From the NCBI GenBank assembly GCA_907165065.1, contig OU015532.1:47410839-47474838 (forward strand): a DNA stretch of 64,000 nt, read 5' to 3'. Position numbers and translations under genes: made by a program. Positions 46,972 to 57,197 of this stretch are shown here, piece after piece (position 1 is the first letter of the stretch; each line of letters opens with the position of its first letter). The DNA comes from Caprimulgus europaeus. Its lineage: Eukaryota > Chordata > Aves > Caprimulgiformes > Caprimulgidae. The notes under the pieces were generated by a model. It was not told the DNA's origin and did no database searches. It saw nothing but the letters and a program-made list of their open reading frames with translations.

Positions 46972-49769
46972 ATGCTTCTCAACCTTCCTGCTAGGGGACT
47001 GCAGCTGGTGATCTCCACAGGGCCGTTAAAGTCACGTGCCTGAAATTGCTACCTGTTCAAATACCCTTTTGCAATAATTCCTGGTGAAACTTGCTGGACA
47101 ATGCACAGAGCGTTACATTTCTGAGATGTGAATTCACAGAAGAGAACATATTTAGAAGTGGAGTGGAAGCAACTCTCAAAAATTAAGCACGGAAATCTGA
47201 GGAGTGGGAGTATAATTAAGCCACAGATCCTCAAAGGGGACTTAAAATCTCAGATTAATAAAGCAACCAGACCAGAGTCTTCTGGACTATCTAGCTGAAC
47301 TACTCTTGTCTAAATGACTCATGAAGCAGCTTCCAAACCACTCCAGTCTACACCAGTTTATGAAATTAAACCACAGTTGGCACCATTTTACTGTGATTCA
47401 ATAATCTGTGAATGGCCAAGCCAGGAACTGCTTCACAAGCTGTTCAGATACCTCCTTATGCGGACCACAGCCTCCAGAAAAGACACAAGTAGCTCAGGCT
47501 GGTGACTGCTTCTGCTACCTCACTCTAGTTTGCCTGAGTTCATGTTGTCAGTCACTACATATCTTTGAGATATTCTCTGCACAGCTCTTCTTTCAGCCCA
47601 GCCAAAACACATTTGGTAGCATTTGGTGGTAATTCACGGAGATGAGTCCCTGGTTAGGGTGCCAGCTGTGTCTGCAGCTCTTGGCTGTTGTGTCAGTGGA
47701 TTGTATGGGCAGCCTGCTTATTTAACTGTGCTTGAGAATGTTAAACACTACATCAGCACTGTTATCCAGGGCTGACACACTGTCTGACTTCATAGTGGTA
47801 TCAGAGATGGCATTACAATTAGACCAGGAGCCAAGAAGTCTGCTTGACTCACGAGGTTCAAAGGGAGCTCCAATACCTCGTAGCCAAGGAATGAAACAAC
47901 GGCAACAGCGACTCTTGCCACAGAAGAGTTTCTCAATTTAATGTACCAGGTACATTCTGACTTTGTGTCTTAGCCTTTGAAAAACATCCCCAGAGGCATT
48001 GTGAATTCTGCTAGTGCTCAGCCGTGGCAGTATGTATTTAGGCATTTCTTTCCCTCTTCTGAGCGTTTCACAACAGATGCTGTAGAATAACATTTATTGT
48101 GAGAATTCTCACACATCATGTCTAAAAAATCGACAGGCTATACCTGAAGACATCTTTATTTAAGATGCAGATATACAGCCCCAGTCCAGAAAGGACCTAG
48201 CATGGAAAATACTGGTGATGGCAGCAGTTTTTGCTCTCTACATAAAGGTATTACTGGGGTCAGGTTGAAATCAGAGTGAGTTATTGGTCACCTTTCTTTC
48301 TTTCTTTGTGGACAAGTTCTGATTTTGTCAAAGACAGGAAATTTCACCCTTGTATACAAATTTAATGGGCAGCTGTAGTCAGGTCTAGCAGCATTCAAAA
48401 TAGTGCCCTGTGTTTACATTAACTTCTAAATTTTTTAACATCACCTACACTCAGTGTTTAATATCAGTAGGTAAGGACTTTGATTCAGTGAGAACTTGAC
48501 ATATTCTGCCTTTTCCCTCAGTTCTGCATGTTTCCATTGTTTATGGTTTACAAAATGAGCATTTCCTTTGATCTGCATTTATTGCTTAAAACAAAGAAAT
48601 AAACCATACATTTCTAGGCACCCATCATCCAGAAGGAAGAGTCTTCTCAAAGTCTGGAAGACAGTGAGCCATTTTAAAATAAAATTATCTATAAAAAATA
48701 TGTATTTTGAGGAACTACAACTTCTGCCTTAAGAAACCTTCCAGGAAGTTTAAATATGTTACATTGACAGAAGAGAGACTTAAATCAGTTTTTCTTTCAA
48801 TATATAAATGAAGGTCTCTAATTCAAAGTGTGGACTCTTGAGAAATTGTCAGCATTGCCACACAAGTGAATAACTGAATGGAACAGAATAAAAATGGTGA
48901 TGCAGCACTGCAGGGTGATACATACCAAACTGCAGCTTATTCAGTTATCTTGAAAACTGAGCTACAGTTTTAACTCTTTATAATAATGCCTTCATAATAT
49001 AACAGTAAATATTTCATTAGGTATTTTACAAAAATAACAAAGCCTTAGAAATTCTGCTCTGCACCGAATAAAGCGCTGCAGCGCGCTGCTGCGAGAGCTT
49101 CGCCGAGGAGCAGGGAACGTGGAGGCACCTGTGTGTAAATCACAAAGCTTGCAGATTATCCAGATCAGCCTTTTCCCTGTATTTGTCCAAGAAACAGCAC
49201 AGGGCAGGTCAGTAGCAGAGGCAGATCCCATTTCTGCCCTTTCTAAAAGCATGGTTGTTTAGATGAAGAGGAAAACGCTTCTGTCTCTCAATGGAACATG
49301 ATTTTTTACTTCAACCCTATTGCAGATTTTCTATGTACAGGCTGAAATTGTGACAGTTGCTTCTGCACAACTCCAGATGTATTAATGTCTCTGAATAAAA
49401 TCTGTTACACACATGCTATGAGACAAATATAATGTATAGGCTTGCCAGAAAAGCTTTAAATTAAGGATCTTAACTTAAGGAAAATGCTAACTTGACATAC
49501 ATTTATTCTCAGGTGCATGAGATTTGCATATATTTTCAAGATATTCTCATAATAAAGATGAAAACCTGGAGGCTAGATAAATACAAGTACTCTGTACCCT
49601 AATTCTTTTGAATGTTACCTCTGGTTATTTTCCCAGAGTTGGATTTTATAAACATAAATAATCAGGAATATGTCCAAATTATTCTTACAGACTTACTTAT
49701 TTCCTTTACTTAGGTGAACCAAGGCTTTTTAGCAAGTGAAGCACAAATGAAGTAATGAATATGCCTTAC

Positions 49770-49809
49770 CTGTCCTGTCACTGCCGTGGCAATTAGAGCA
49801 GGCAGACTG
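49770..49809 (-). other. Low-confidence micro-exon candidate (minus)
   Basis: On the minus strand a strong acceptor (CAGCTCTCCTTCCCCAG, then CAG) is followed by 40 or 37 bp and a good donor (GGACAG before GTAAGGC). In one frame the segment reads QSACSNCHGSDRT with no stop. The splice signals are good, but so short an exon cannot be judged from one genome. No neighbouring exon was found. Confidence 0.2.
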
Positions 49810-50731
49810 CTGGGGAAGGAGAGCTGAGCAGGCTTCAGGAAACACAAGTTTTATGGAAATAAAATAATTAGGCGATTGATTTTTTAGGACAAAATAAATT
49901 GGTGCAAAATTTTAAACATTTTAATTGCTTTTTTATTTGAGAAAGAAGAAAAACTTTTTGCATGACAAGAACTTGAAATAGTATTTGTTACTAGGCATGT
50001 TATTTTAATTCTTTTTTTTTCCTAGTAATTGAAATAGGTGTTGAAAATGAAAATATTGTGTAGCATTTGCATTTAGCCTTACATTGTGAAGAAAATTCCT
50101 CAGAACCGTATCTAGAGCGGGAGTGTGGTTCATATAAAGAGAAAATGAACACTAAAATCAGCACTAATGATTTATATAAAAATTAATTTTAGAAAAGATG
50201 AAAAGCAGTGTCAGCATCCTTTTCAGAAAATCCAGACTGCTCCCAAGCATCGGAGCAGTTGATTTTGTGAACCTGTGTCCTCACCACGTGTCTCTCTGAA
50301 TCTCCTGTCCCGAGTTCCTCCCTCCCACCTCCCAGCCAGTTCTCTTTCCCTGGGACCCAGCGTGCATTTCACAGCTCCTGCTTGGAGCTCGTCTGTGTTC
50401 CTCAAAACTGCCAAGGTGGGGGGTGTAGGAGAGTAGAATTAATCTCAACAATTTTCAAATACAGCTGCTATTGTGATTAAATGTCAGTAACTTTTTTGGA
50501 CATGTACAAAACTGTGAGCAGTCCTACTGTAAAAATAACTGAAGGTTAGAGAATAAGAGAGCAGAACTTTTGAGTTGTTTTCCATGGATGCTGGTGTTGA
50601 TAAAACAAGCATTGTAGCCACAATCTTTGCTTCACTACCATGCAGTTCAGGCAGCTTTTGATATCTTTGTCTTCCAGAGCAAAGGTGCACAGGCAGCCCT
50701 ACTGATTATACTTTCATTTAATTTATTTTAG

Positions 50732-50809
50732 TCTGTTTCAGGAAGTCCATTAGCTGGACTTTCTGTAGCAAGCAGCTGGAATAACGCAGCACAGCTGGTA
50801 CCTCTCCTG
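50732..50809 (+). other. Low-confidence 78-bp exon candidate
   Basis: An acceptor (TTTCATTTAATTTATTTTAG, with a possible branch site CTACTGAT upstream) is followed by 78 bp and a perfect GTGAGT donor. Exactly one frame is open; it gives 26 whole codons (SVSGSPLAGLSVASSWNNAA then QLVPLL), so the exon would be phase 0-0. GC content is visibly higher than the flanks. The peptide is not recognised. Given how often GTGAGT occurs by chance in 64 kb, it stays a candidate. Confidence 0.3.
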
Positions 50810-51069
50810 GTGAGTGCTATGGCTTAGGTTAACCACTTCCCTTATTTTTTTCTTCTTTTTTTCCTTTCTTTTTTATCCCTGTGTTGAGTAGGTCAAAACA
50901 GGAGTTTATAGAACAAATTAAATCAATTGCACACACAGAAGACATTTCCAAACAACCTTTATTTCTGACTTTCCATTTAGCAGAAATGAAATTGTGTAGC
51001 TTGCTTTTTTCATCCTTTACAGCAGGCTGGGAAGCCCAGATCTGGCAGCCTCTGTGCAGGATTCCATCT

Positions 51070-51121
51070 GTTTGCTTTTGGTTTGGTTTTTTGTTGGGTT
51101 TTTTTGTTTTGTTTTGTTTTT
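51070..51121. repeat. T/G low-complexity tract
   Basis: TTTGCTTTTGGTTTGG is followed by TTTTTTGTTGGG and repeated TTTTG blocks. Same style as the other GGTTT tracts. Confidence 0.75.
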
Positions 51122-52136
51122 CCAGGAGAGCCTTTCTTAATCCAACTGCATTTTTAATTGGGAAATTATTTTAGGTTCTGCCTTCAGTGCATGCATTGGC
51201 TGGGCCTCCTTTTTCTTCAGCACAGAATTGTTGCTCTTTCCATTTCTAACATATGGAATATTCTCTATTTTCTCTTTTTTTTTTCCATTTTCTCTGTACA
51301 TTCTGTTGATATAGCCTCATTTCATTAGGGATAAATACACTTTAGCTGTTATGAAGTCTCTTGCATTTTTCTTAATAATATAAATGAACGTAGACATTAC
51401 ATCAAAATTCTTATTCAAAACTCTAGTCTGCATCAGTGTACATGACTTGGATTAACGAGTAACCCCCAGTTACTACAAACAGGGTCAGGGACCACTTTCA
51501 GGGAACCTGGCTCTGTCCTACTGAGTGTCTTACATCATTCTTGTCACTTCTCCCTCTTGTCTACCTTTTTATTTAGATCAGAAGCTTTTAAAGAAACAAC
51601 TGCCTATCATTATTTGCATGTACTGGGGACAGCACAACAGCCTCTTGGTCTTCTCTGGGGTATTTTGGCCACCACTGTCAGATAAGTAACAACCTCTGCA
51701 CAAAGCAGATGTCTATATGTAGATGCATCCTCTGCATCTGGGAACTCACTGCCCTCCTAGCTAGAGATCTGGCACAGAGAATAATTAATAATTATTTAAT
51801 AATAACCTGGAGGGAGGTTTGATCATCACCTTTGTGAGTGGGAGTGAAACTGGTGTGTGCAGCTTTGACAGCCACAGCCTTGATATTGCATCAACCTGCT
51901 TTTGAAGTGTGTAAACCAGAAACCAAAAGTACTGTACAAAAGGTTTTTAAAAGTTTCTATTTTTTCTGTGTGTTTAAAGATACAAAATATATTTATTTTC
52001 TCAATATTTCTCTGAGAGCATGAAAAGTGCCCTGAGTTGATTGTGCCATCCTTCACTCTATAGTGGCTGCATTTCTCTGCCTCAGGAGAATAAATAATGC
52101 AATATAACCGAAAGGAGCCAGTGCTGGGCACGGTAA

Positions 52137-52176
52137 TTCCAAAAGGCTTTTTGACACAGTGACCCATAAGGTCATT
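52137..52176 (+). pseudogene. Possible LINE reverse-transcriptase trace
   Basis: With one extra T, TTCCAAAAGGCTTTTT and GACACAGTGACCCATAAGG read FQKAF/DTVTHKV. This matches the conserved LINE reverse-transcriptase block around the first metal-binding aspartate (..DF.KAFDTV.H..L). Only ~40 bp match and flanking sequence does not continue the family, so it may be chance. Confidence 0.25.
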
Positions 52177-53900
52177 TCTGAGGGAGCACAGTGGAACATG
52201 TTCTTCTTCAGTGCCCATTTTCTTGTGGACTTTTAATTATTTATTTTTCTTTACGCATAGAGTTTAGATCTCATCTTTTGGGAGCCCAAGTCATTTTCCA
52301 AACTGTCCGTGGCACATGTAGTTTTCAGAGGCAAAAATCCTGAGTGCTTTTCTTCTGCAATTCACATGATAAACAGTAAGAAAATGAGATCTCTGCAGGA
52401 TAAAAATGGTTTCTTGTATTTCTCTCCCCTCTGCCTTTTTTTCCTGGTAGGACACATATTGCTGTGCTTCGCTGAAACTGCCACGTCCAGCGCACTCATG
52501 AATTCCAAGCACAGGAAAGCAAGTGTTGAGGAATCTCTAGATGGCATATTCACACCAGGCTGTCTTCCTAGTCGCCTGGAGACTACAGATCACTGCTCAA
52601 AAATAAGTAGATCTTCCTCTAATGCTGGTTAGGAGATGAAGATTTGGCTGGAGGTGGCTGTGCAGGGAAGAGCCTGGTCTGCAAATGTAGAGTTTCTGTA
52701 AATTCTGGCAGCACACTGCGCCAGCCTTTGCTGCAGTGCTGGGTTTGGGCTGGTTGGTTGCTTTTTGGTTTTGTTTCCTTATTTGGCTTTTTTTGTGGTT
52801 TTTTTTTTTGTTTTAGTTTGGATTTGGTAGTGTTTGGGGGGGTTTGTTGTTGGTTTTTTTTTTAAATCATTCCATCACATTCTAAAGGAAATTTAGCATC
52901 AAAGCTTGTATATTCTCTACATTATTTTTTCCAGCAGTAACTGATATATTTTGAACATAAAGTTCACTTTATCTTTTCAAATATGCCAATATCGATTGCT
53001 TCCATTCACACTCTGTGTGTGTGAATGTCAAATGTCTGGAGTAAAAACATTTGCCTTCTGCCACAATTTGTTGTCTGTTGGTATAAAAGTTGAAGTTGGG
53101 GAGAAAAGTCCTCCAAGACCACTCCTTTTAGGCTTCTTTCACTGTTTCTGTAATCTTGTCATGAACCATTTGCCAAGAACAGGTCACTAGAAATGAAGAA
53201 GTCTCCATCAAAATAAAATCAAAAGAAGCTTGAATGACAGCAGGTTGTTGGATATTTACTAACTCTAAGCACAAACCTATAGAAGAAAATACAATACATG
53301 TCCATCAGCATTTGAGGTGTGCAACTACCATGGAATTCTTCAGTGTAATACTTTAGGGAATGAAACTAGCAGTAAAAGGAGGGGAAAATATAAAAAAGAA
53401 GTGGAACAAATGTACTCTGAATTGCAGCAGGGAGGTCTTTTAGTGAAAGAACATCTCTTCTTCGTGAAAACTGCTAAAGAATGAAGTGGTGTCTGTAAAA
53501 AATAGTGAAAACTTCATATTAAAGAGTAGAAAACGCTTTAATAAAATGCTGTAATGAACTCAGTGAAAGGAATATGGATTTAATGTAATCTACACTGGTT
53601 CTAAACATCAAACAACTTAGAGGGTAGTAATTAATTAAAAACAGACACTCTACCTCAATTATGCCAAATATAATTTTGTTTTGTGTTGCTCTCTCCTATG
53701 GATTGTCAGTCAAAATACGAGGAATGTTCTGAACTCTAAATAAGAATGAAACAAACATTTGTTCTTTTCAACATGACAGCTCTTCACTCTCTGTTTGTAT
53801 CGTTAGCCCAGAAGACAACAGGAAAAGGAGAGCGAGCTTAACAACCAGCCTGCCTTCAGTACTGTGACACTCTGACTTCTGGGAGAACTGATTGGCCACA
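52177..53900. other. Unique AT-rich non-coding sequence
   Basis: No gene supported. The only notable item is the tract at 52741-52863. Confidence 0.5.
52741..52863. repeat. Long T/G low-complexity tract
   Basis: About 120 bp built from GGGTTTGGG, GGTTGGTTG, TTTTTTGTGG, T11, GTGTTTGGGGGGG and T10 blocks. It is the largest GGTTT-type tract in the window and is strongly strand-asymmetric (almost no C or A). Confidence 0.8.
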
Positions 53901-54060
53901 TGTCCTGGTTTTGGCTGGAACAGAGCTGGGGTTTGGGTTCAGCTGGGATTGGTTAAGAGAAGAACGTTGATAACAGACCAATGTTTTCAGTTGTCGCTGG
54001 AAGTTGAAGGACTTTGTGTTTTGCTGGTCTGCAGGTGCAAGGTCTAAGGGGGTGAGGAAT
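53901..54060 (+). mobile_element. ERVL-type LTR, 5' (U3) segment (plus)
   Basis: Starts with canonical TGTCCTGGTTTTGGCTGGAA and continues through GAGAAGAACGTTGATAACAG, ATGTTTTCAG, GCTGGAAGTTGAAGGACTTT and TTTTGCTGGTCTGCAGGTGC. It aligns to the U3 of the complete LTR at 56587-57197 but lacks the TTAATTTTCTTC section. Similarity stops near 54060, before the promoter/R part. Old retroviral regulatory remnant without coding content. Confidence 0.85.
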
Positions 54061-54616
54061 ATTGCATCTAAAAGTGTGATCCATAGAGGCAGGGAACCTG
54101 GGTGTGAGAGGAGGAGGTATCAGAGCTCTGATAATTCCATTACATAGTCCTTTCCTGATGGAGTAAACAGTGTTCAGAGGCTTCCAGACGCGATCACAGA
54201 ATGTAAGTAACCTGTTAGAATTATGGAGAAGATGTCATTTGAGATGTTCCATCACAGTTACTTAGGAATGTTGCTGGTGTGTCTGCAGTCTGACACAAAG
54301 CAAAGTGAAGCTCGTGGTTGCCTTTTCAGTGAGCGAAGCGGACGAATGAGAAGGAGCGGCGTATCCGATCCATTCTCCTGTCACAGCTCTCTCCTTCCCA
54401 TGCACACCAGCTGTGTAAAGCAGCAGATTGCTTTGCTCTGCTGGTGCAGATGGCAAAGACCCAACTTTACAAGCACGTGGGCAAAAAGACAAATCAGAAT
54501 TCATAAATTCAGACAATGTCCTCTCAAAGGATCCTAAAACTTATCTTTGAAAGGAGCCCACTCTTAATACATATATCATCAGGTCAGCTTACAGCTGCTG
54601 TATTTCAGAGTGTAAC
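54061..54616. other. Sequence between converging LTR segments
   Basis: About 550 bp with no LTR similarity that I can see and no retroviral gene frame. Includes a CpG-bearing part at 54335-54365. It would be the loop of inverted repeat C. Confidence 0.5.
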
Positions 54617-54803
54617 TCATAACCCCCAGACCTGGCACCTGCAGACCAGCAAATCACAAAGTCCTTCAACTTCCAGTGACAATTGCAAACATTGGTCTGG
54701 TATTGACATTCTTCTCATAACAAATCCCAGCTGAAACCAAAAACTCCAGAGCTATTATAGGTACTAAGAAGAAAATTAGCTCTCCCCCTGAAATCCCATG
54801 GTA
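54617..54803 (-). mobile_element. ERVL-type LTR, 5' (U3) segment (minus)
   Basis: Read on the minus strand from about 54803: a degraded start, GGGATTTCAGGGGGAGAGC, TAATTTTCTTCTTAGTACC, then TTTCAGCTGGGATTTGTTAT, AGACCAATGTTTGC and TGGAAGTTGAAGGACTTTGT. It shares AGACCAATG and GGAAGTTGAAGGACTTTGTG with the plus copy at 53901, against CATACTGATG and GGAAGTCCAAGG in the complete LTR, so the two fragments are of one subtype. The 3' half of this LTR is missing. Confidence 0.85.
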
Positions 54804-55794
54804 GCATCAAGTTCCTGGGAGGCACTGAGAGCCACATACCTAACAGGAAGGTTTGTCCTCTGCAATACTCCCAACAGATACTTTTAAAAATCTTAATTTA
54901 TCAATCTTAGCTTTGCAAATATTTCTGTGTGCACCACGTTTTATTCATGTGAATAACAGAAGGCACAGGATTGGGTCATACCTGTTAACAAAGAAGAAAA
55001 ATGACTGATGTCAGGGAGGCTGTGCAGTGGAGTTTTTATTCTTCCAATAAATATATTGTATATTTTGTATAAATAATATATATTCATAATACATCGTCTC
55101 TAAAAGACAAAGATAGTATTTACAGAGCAGATAATAACAGCAAAAATCTTTGTTGTCTCGATCTAAAAAGATTAGGAAGAAAAGGAAATACTCTGAGTTT
55201 CAGATATAATTTTATTTGCAATTATATAGCAAACAATAAATGCATGTCAGAGGCAATCAGTGCGAAAGGCTTCAGGATTCCATACGGAAAGGGGTGAGAG
55301 GAAGAGATAAAAAGAAAATCAAATAAATTAAGAAACAGTGGTCAGTTAGAAATAACTTGGTGAAAACCACAAGGAGTTGTTCTGAAGGATGGAGCAGCTC
55401 TCCAGTCTTTGACAGCATTGTTCTCATACGCCTCCTAGTCACAAGTGAAAAAGTCTTCTAAATATACGCGTCCCTTCAAACACGCACGGCACAGGGGGAC
55501 GCAATCAAAGGCGCTGCGGTACAGAGCAGCTGGAAGCCAGTAGAGGCTTTTCACAAAGTTAACCTCGCTTTAAACACACGTGATGACTAACCTCACCTTC
55601 AAAATTCTCCTGACAAAAGGCATCCACCTGCCAGGGGAGGGGTGGCAGCCCAAGGGTGCTTCTCCTGGGCTGTGAACGGGTTCAAGCTGCGTGTGCACGT
55701 GTTCAATGCAAAACAGACCAACGGGTGGTAAACCAGGGGGAGGGACAAGCGGGAAATGCAACCTCAAATTCACCAGTTTAAAATCTAATTCTGT
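54804..55794. other. Unique sequence inside the LTR cluster
   Basis: No gene and no retroviral frame. An AT-rich run of TATA/ATAT words lies at 55043-55098, and CpGs group at 55460-55530. It separates the U3-type fragments from the R/U5-type fragment. Confidence 0.5.
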
Positions 55795-56223
55795 TAATAA
55801 AACAGACTCAAAGCCAAGGGGCTGTTCCATCTCCTGTCCCCCATGGGCAGGAGATCCATGAGGGGCTCTTCCTCTCTGGCTCTCTCTGGCTCTCGCTCGG
55901 GCTCTGGCTCTCCCGGGATTGCGGTTTCGGTTCGGGATTGTCGCTGCTCCGGGATCGTTCTCTGGGAACGGGCCGGGCTGGGTGGGCAGGTGGTGAGCAA
56001 TGGCACTGGGTCTTGCTCATTTGCATATTTTATTACTGTTATCATTATCATTATTATTTTAATATCAGTATTATTTTAAGTTTTACTTCTTTCAATACTG
56101 AAATTATCCTTATCTCCCCCTACGAGTCTCCTTGTCCTTGCCCCCCAATCCTCCCCTATCCCCGGGGGTGGGGGGCACTGGGTGAATGACTATGTTGGCT
56201 GCTGGCCCAGTGAAACTATCACA
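55795..56223 (+). mobile_element. ERVL-type LTR, 3' (late U3-R-U5) segment (plus)
   Basis: Begins with AACAGACTCAAAGCCAAGGG, GCTGTTCCAT, matching the pre-TATA part of avian ERVL LTRs (CCAAAGGGATATTCCAT). It continues through a CTCTGG/CTCGGG-rich stretch (55865-55915), GTGGTGAGCAATGGCACTGG, the TTATTATTT-rich R region (56025-56080), ATCCTTATCTCCCCCTACGA, GGGGGTGGGGGGCACTGG and the terminal CAGTGAAACTATCACA. It supplies what the plus fragment at 53901 lacks, so the two may be halves of one LTR split by ~1.7 kb. Confidence 0.85.
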
Positions 56224-56586
56224 AGCAGATATCATCTTTCAGGAGAAAAGTGTAATAAATATTTTGATAAAGTATTTATAATCCTCAAAACCAGGTGTCT
56301 GTTCTTTCAAGATTGTCAGCTGAGAAGGTGTGCTGACAGAAACACGTTAAACGACTGCAAATTCTTTGAGGGAAGGACTTGCACGACAAAATCAGATGCA
56401 TTCCTCTATTAATCAATCACAGCTGGGTGACAGCAAGAGCATGCTGGTCCTAATTTGATTGTCTTTCACTTTTTCTGATTAATAAACGCTGGGTAAGGTG
56501 AAACTTGATGGAGGGAGTATAGAAGCAGATCACTTGCACAAAGCATAGGCAAGATGAAGAGAGAAGAAAATGATTTGACGTGCAGA
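56224..56586. other. Unique sequence between LTR segments
   Basis: About 360 bp, AT-rich, no gene and no repeat recognised. Confidence 0.5.
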
Positions 56587-57197
56587 TGTGGTGGTTTCAC
56601 TTGGCTGCAGCCAAAGCCAGCCACTTGCTCACTCTCTTCTACAGGAGGACAGAGGAGAAAATTAGAGGGGTGAGGGTAAGGAGACTTGTAGGTTGAGATA
56701 AGAACAATTTAATAATTGAAATAAAGTAAAACTTAATAATAATAAAATAATAGTAGTAATAGTAAAAATAAAATACATAAATGAGTGATACGTAGCGCAG
56801 TTGCTCATGAAGCCCAGTCCATTCTCGGATAATGATCCCAGAGGAGCAACAAACCTGAAACCAAAACTGCAGTCCCTGATCACTGTGAGCCTGAGTGAGC
56901 ACAAAAGCAAGAGAAAAAGCTTCATTAATATACCAAACATGATGGGATATGAGATGGAATATCTCACTGGCGTATCCAAATGTCAGTTTGGGGTTTTCTA
57001 ATTACTGCACTTCCCCCCTCCCAGTCCTTTGCACTTGCAGACCAGCAAAACACGATGACCTTGGACTTCCAGCAGCAACTGAAAACATCAGTATGTTATC
57101 AACATTCTTCTCATAACAAATCCCACACTGAAACCAAAACTCGGCACTTTCTAGATATGAAGAAGAAAATTAACTCTATCCCAGTGAAACCAGGACA
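56587..57197 (-). mobile_element. Complete solo LTR, ERVL type (minus)
   Basis: A 611-bp LTR in reverse orientation with TGTCCTGGTTTCACTGGGAT at its start (57197) and ...GTGAAACCACCACA at its end (56587). Visible in order on the minus strand: TAGAGTTAATTTTCTTCTTC; TGAGAAGAATGTTGATAACA; GATATTCCATCTCATATCCC; a weak TATA (GGTATATTAATG); GTGATCAGGGACTGC; the TTATTATTATT-rich R region with an ATTAAA polyadenylation signal; GTTCTTATCTCAACCTACAA. No internal retroviral genes adjoin it, so it is a solo LTR. Flanking 5-mers (GCAGA left, GTGTA right) do not form a clear target duplication. Confidence 0.92.

Larger units (their letters stand above)
46972..52136. other. Unique non-coding sequence with exon candidates
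   Basis: About 5.2 kb without a recognised gene. It includes the CpG-rich spot at 49073-49115 (with the 12-bp palindrome GCGCTGCAGCGC at 49073-49084), the exon candidates at 49770-49809 (minus) and 50732-50809 (plus), a pyrimidine tract at 50840-50878 and a GGTTT tract at 51070-51121. Confidence 0.5.

Noticed and set aside
51826-52218. 130-codon minus-strand frame
   Set aside because: No recognisable domain; overlaps the weak plus-strand LINE motif and AT-rich DNA; no exon boundaries.
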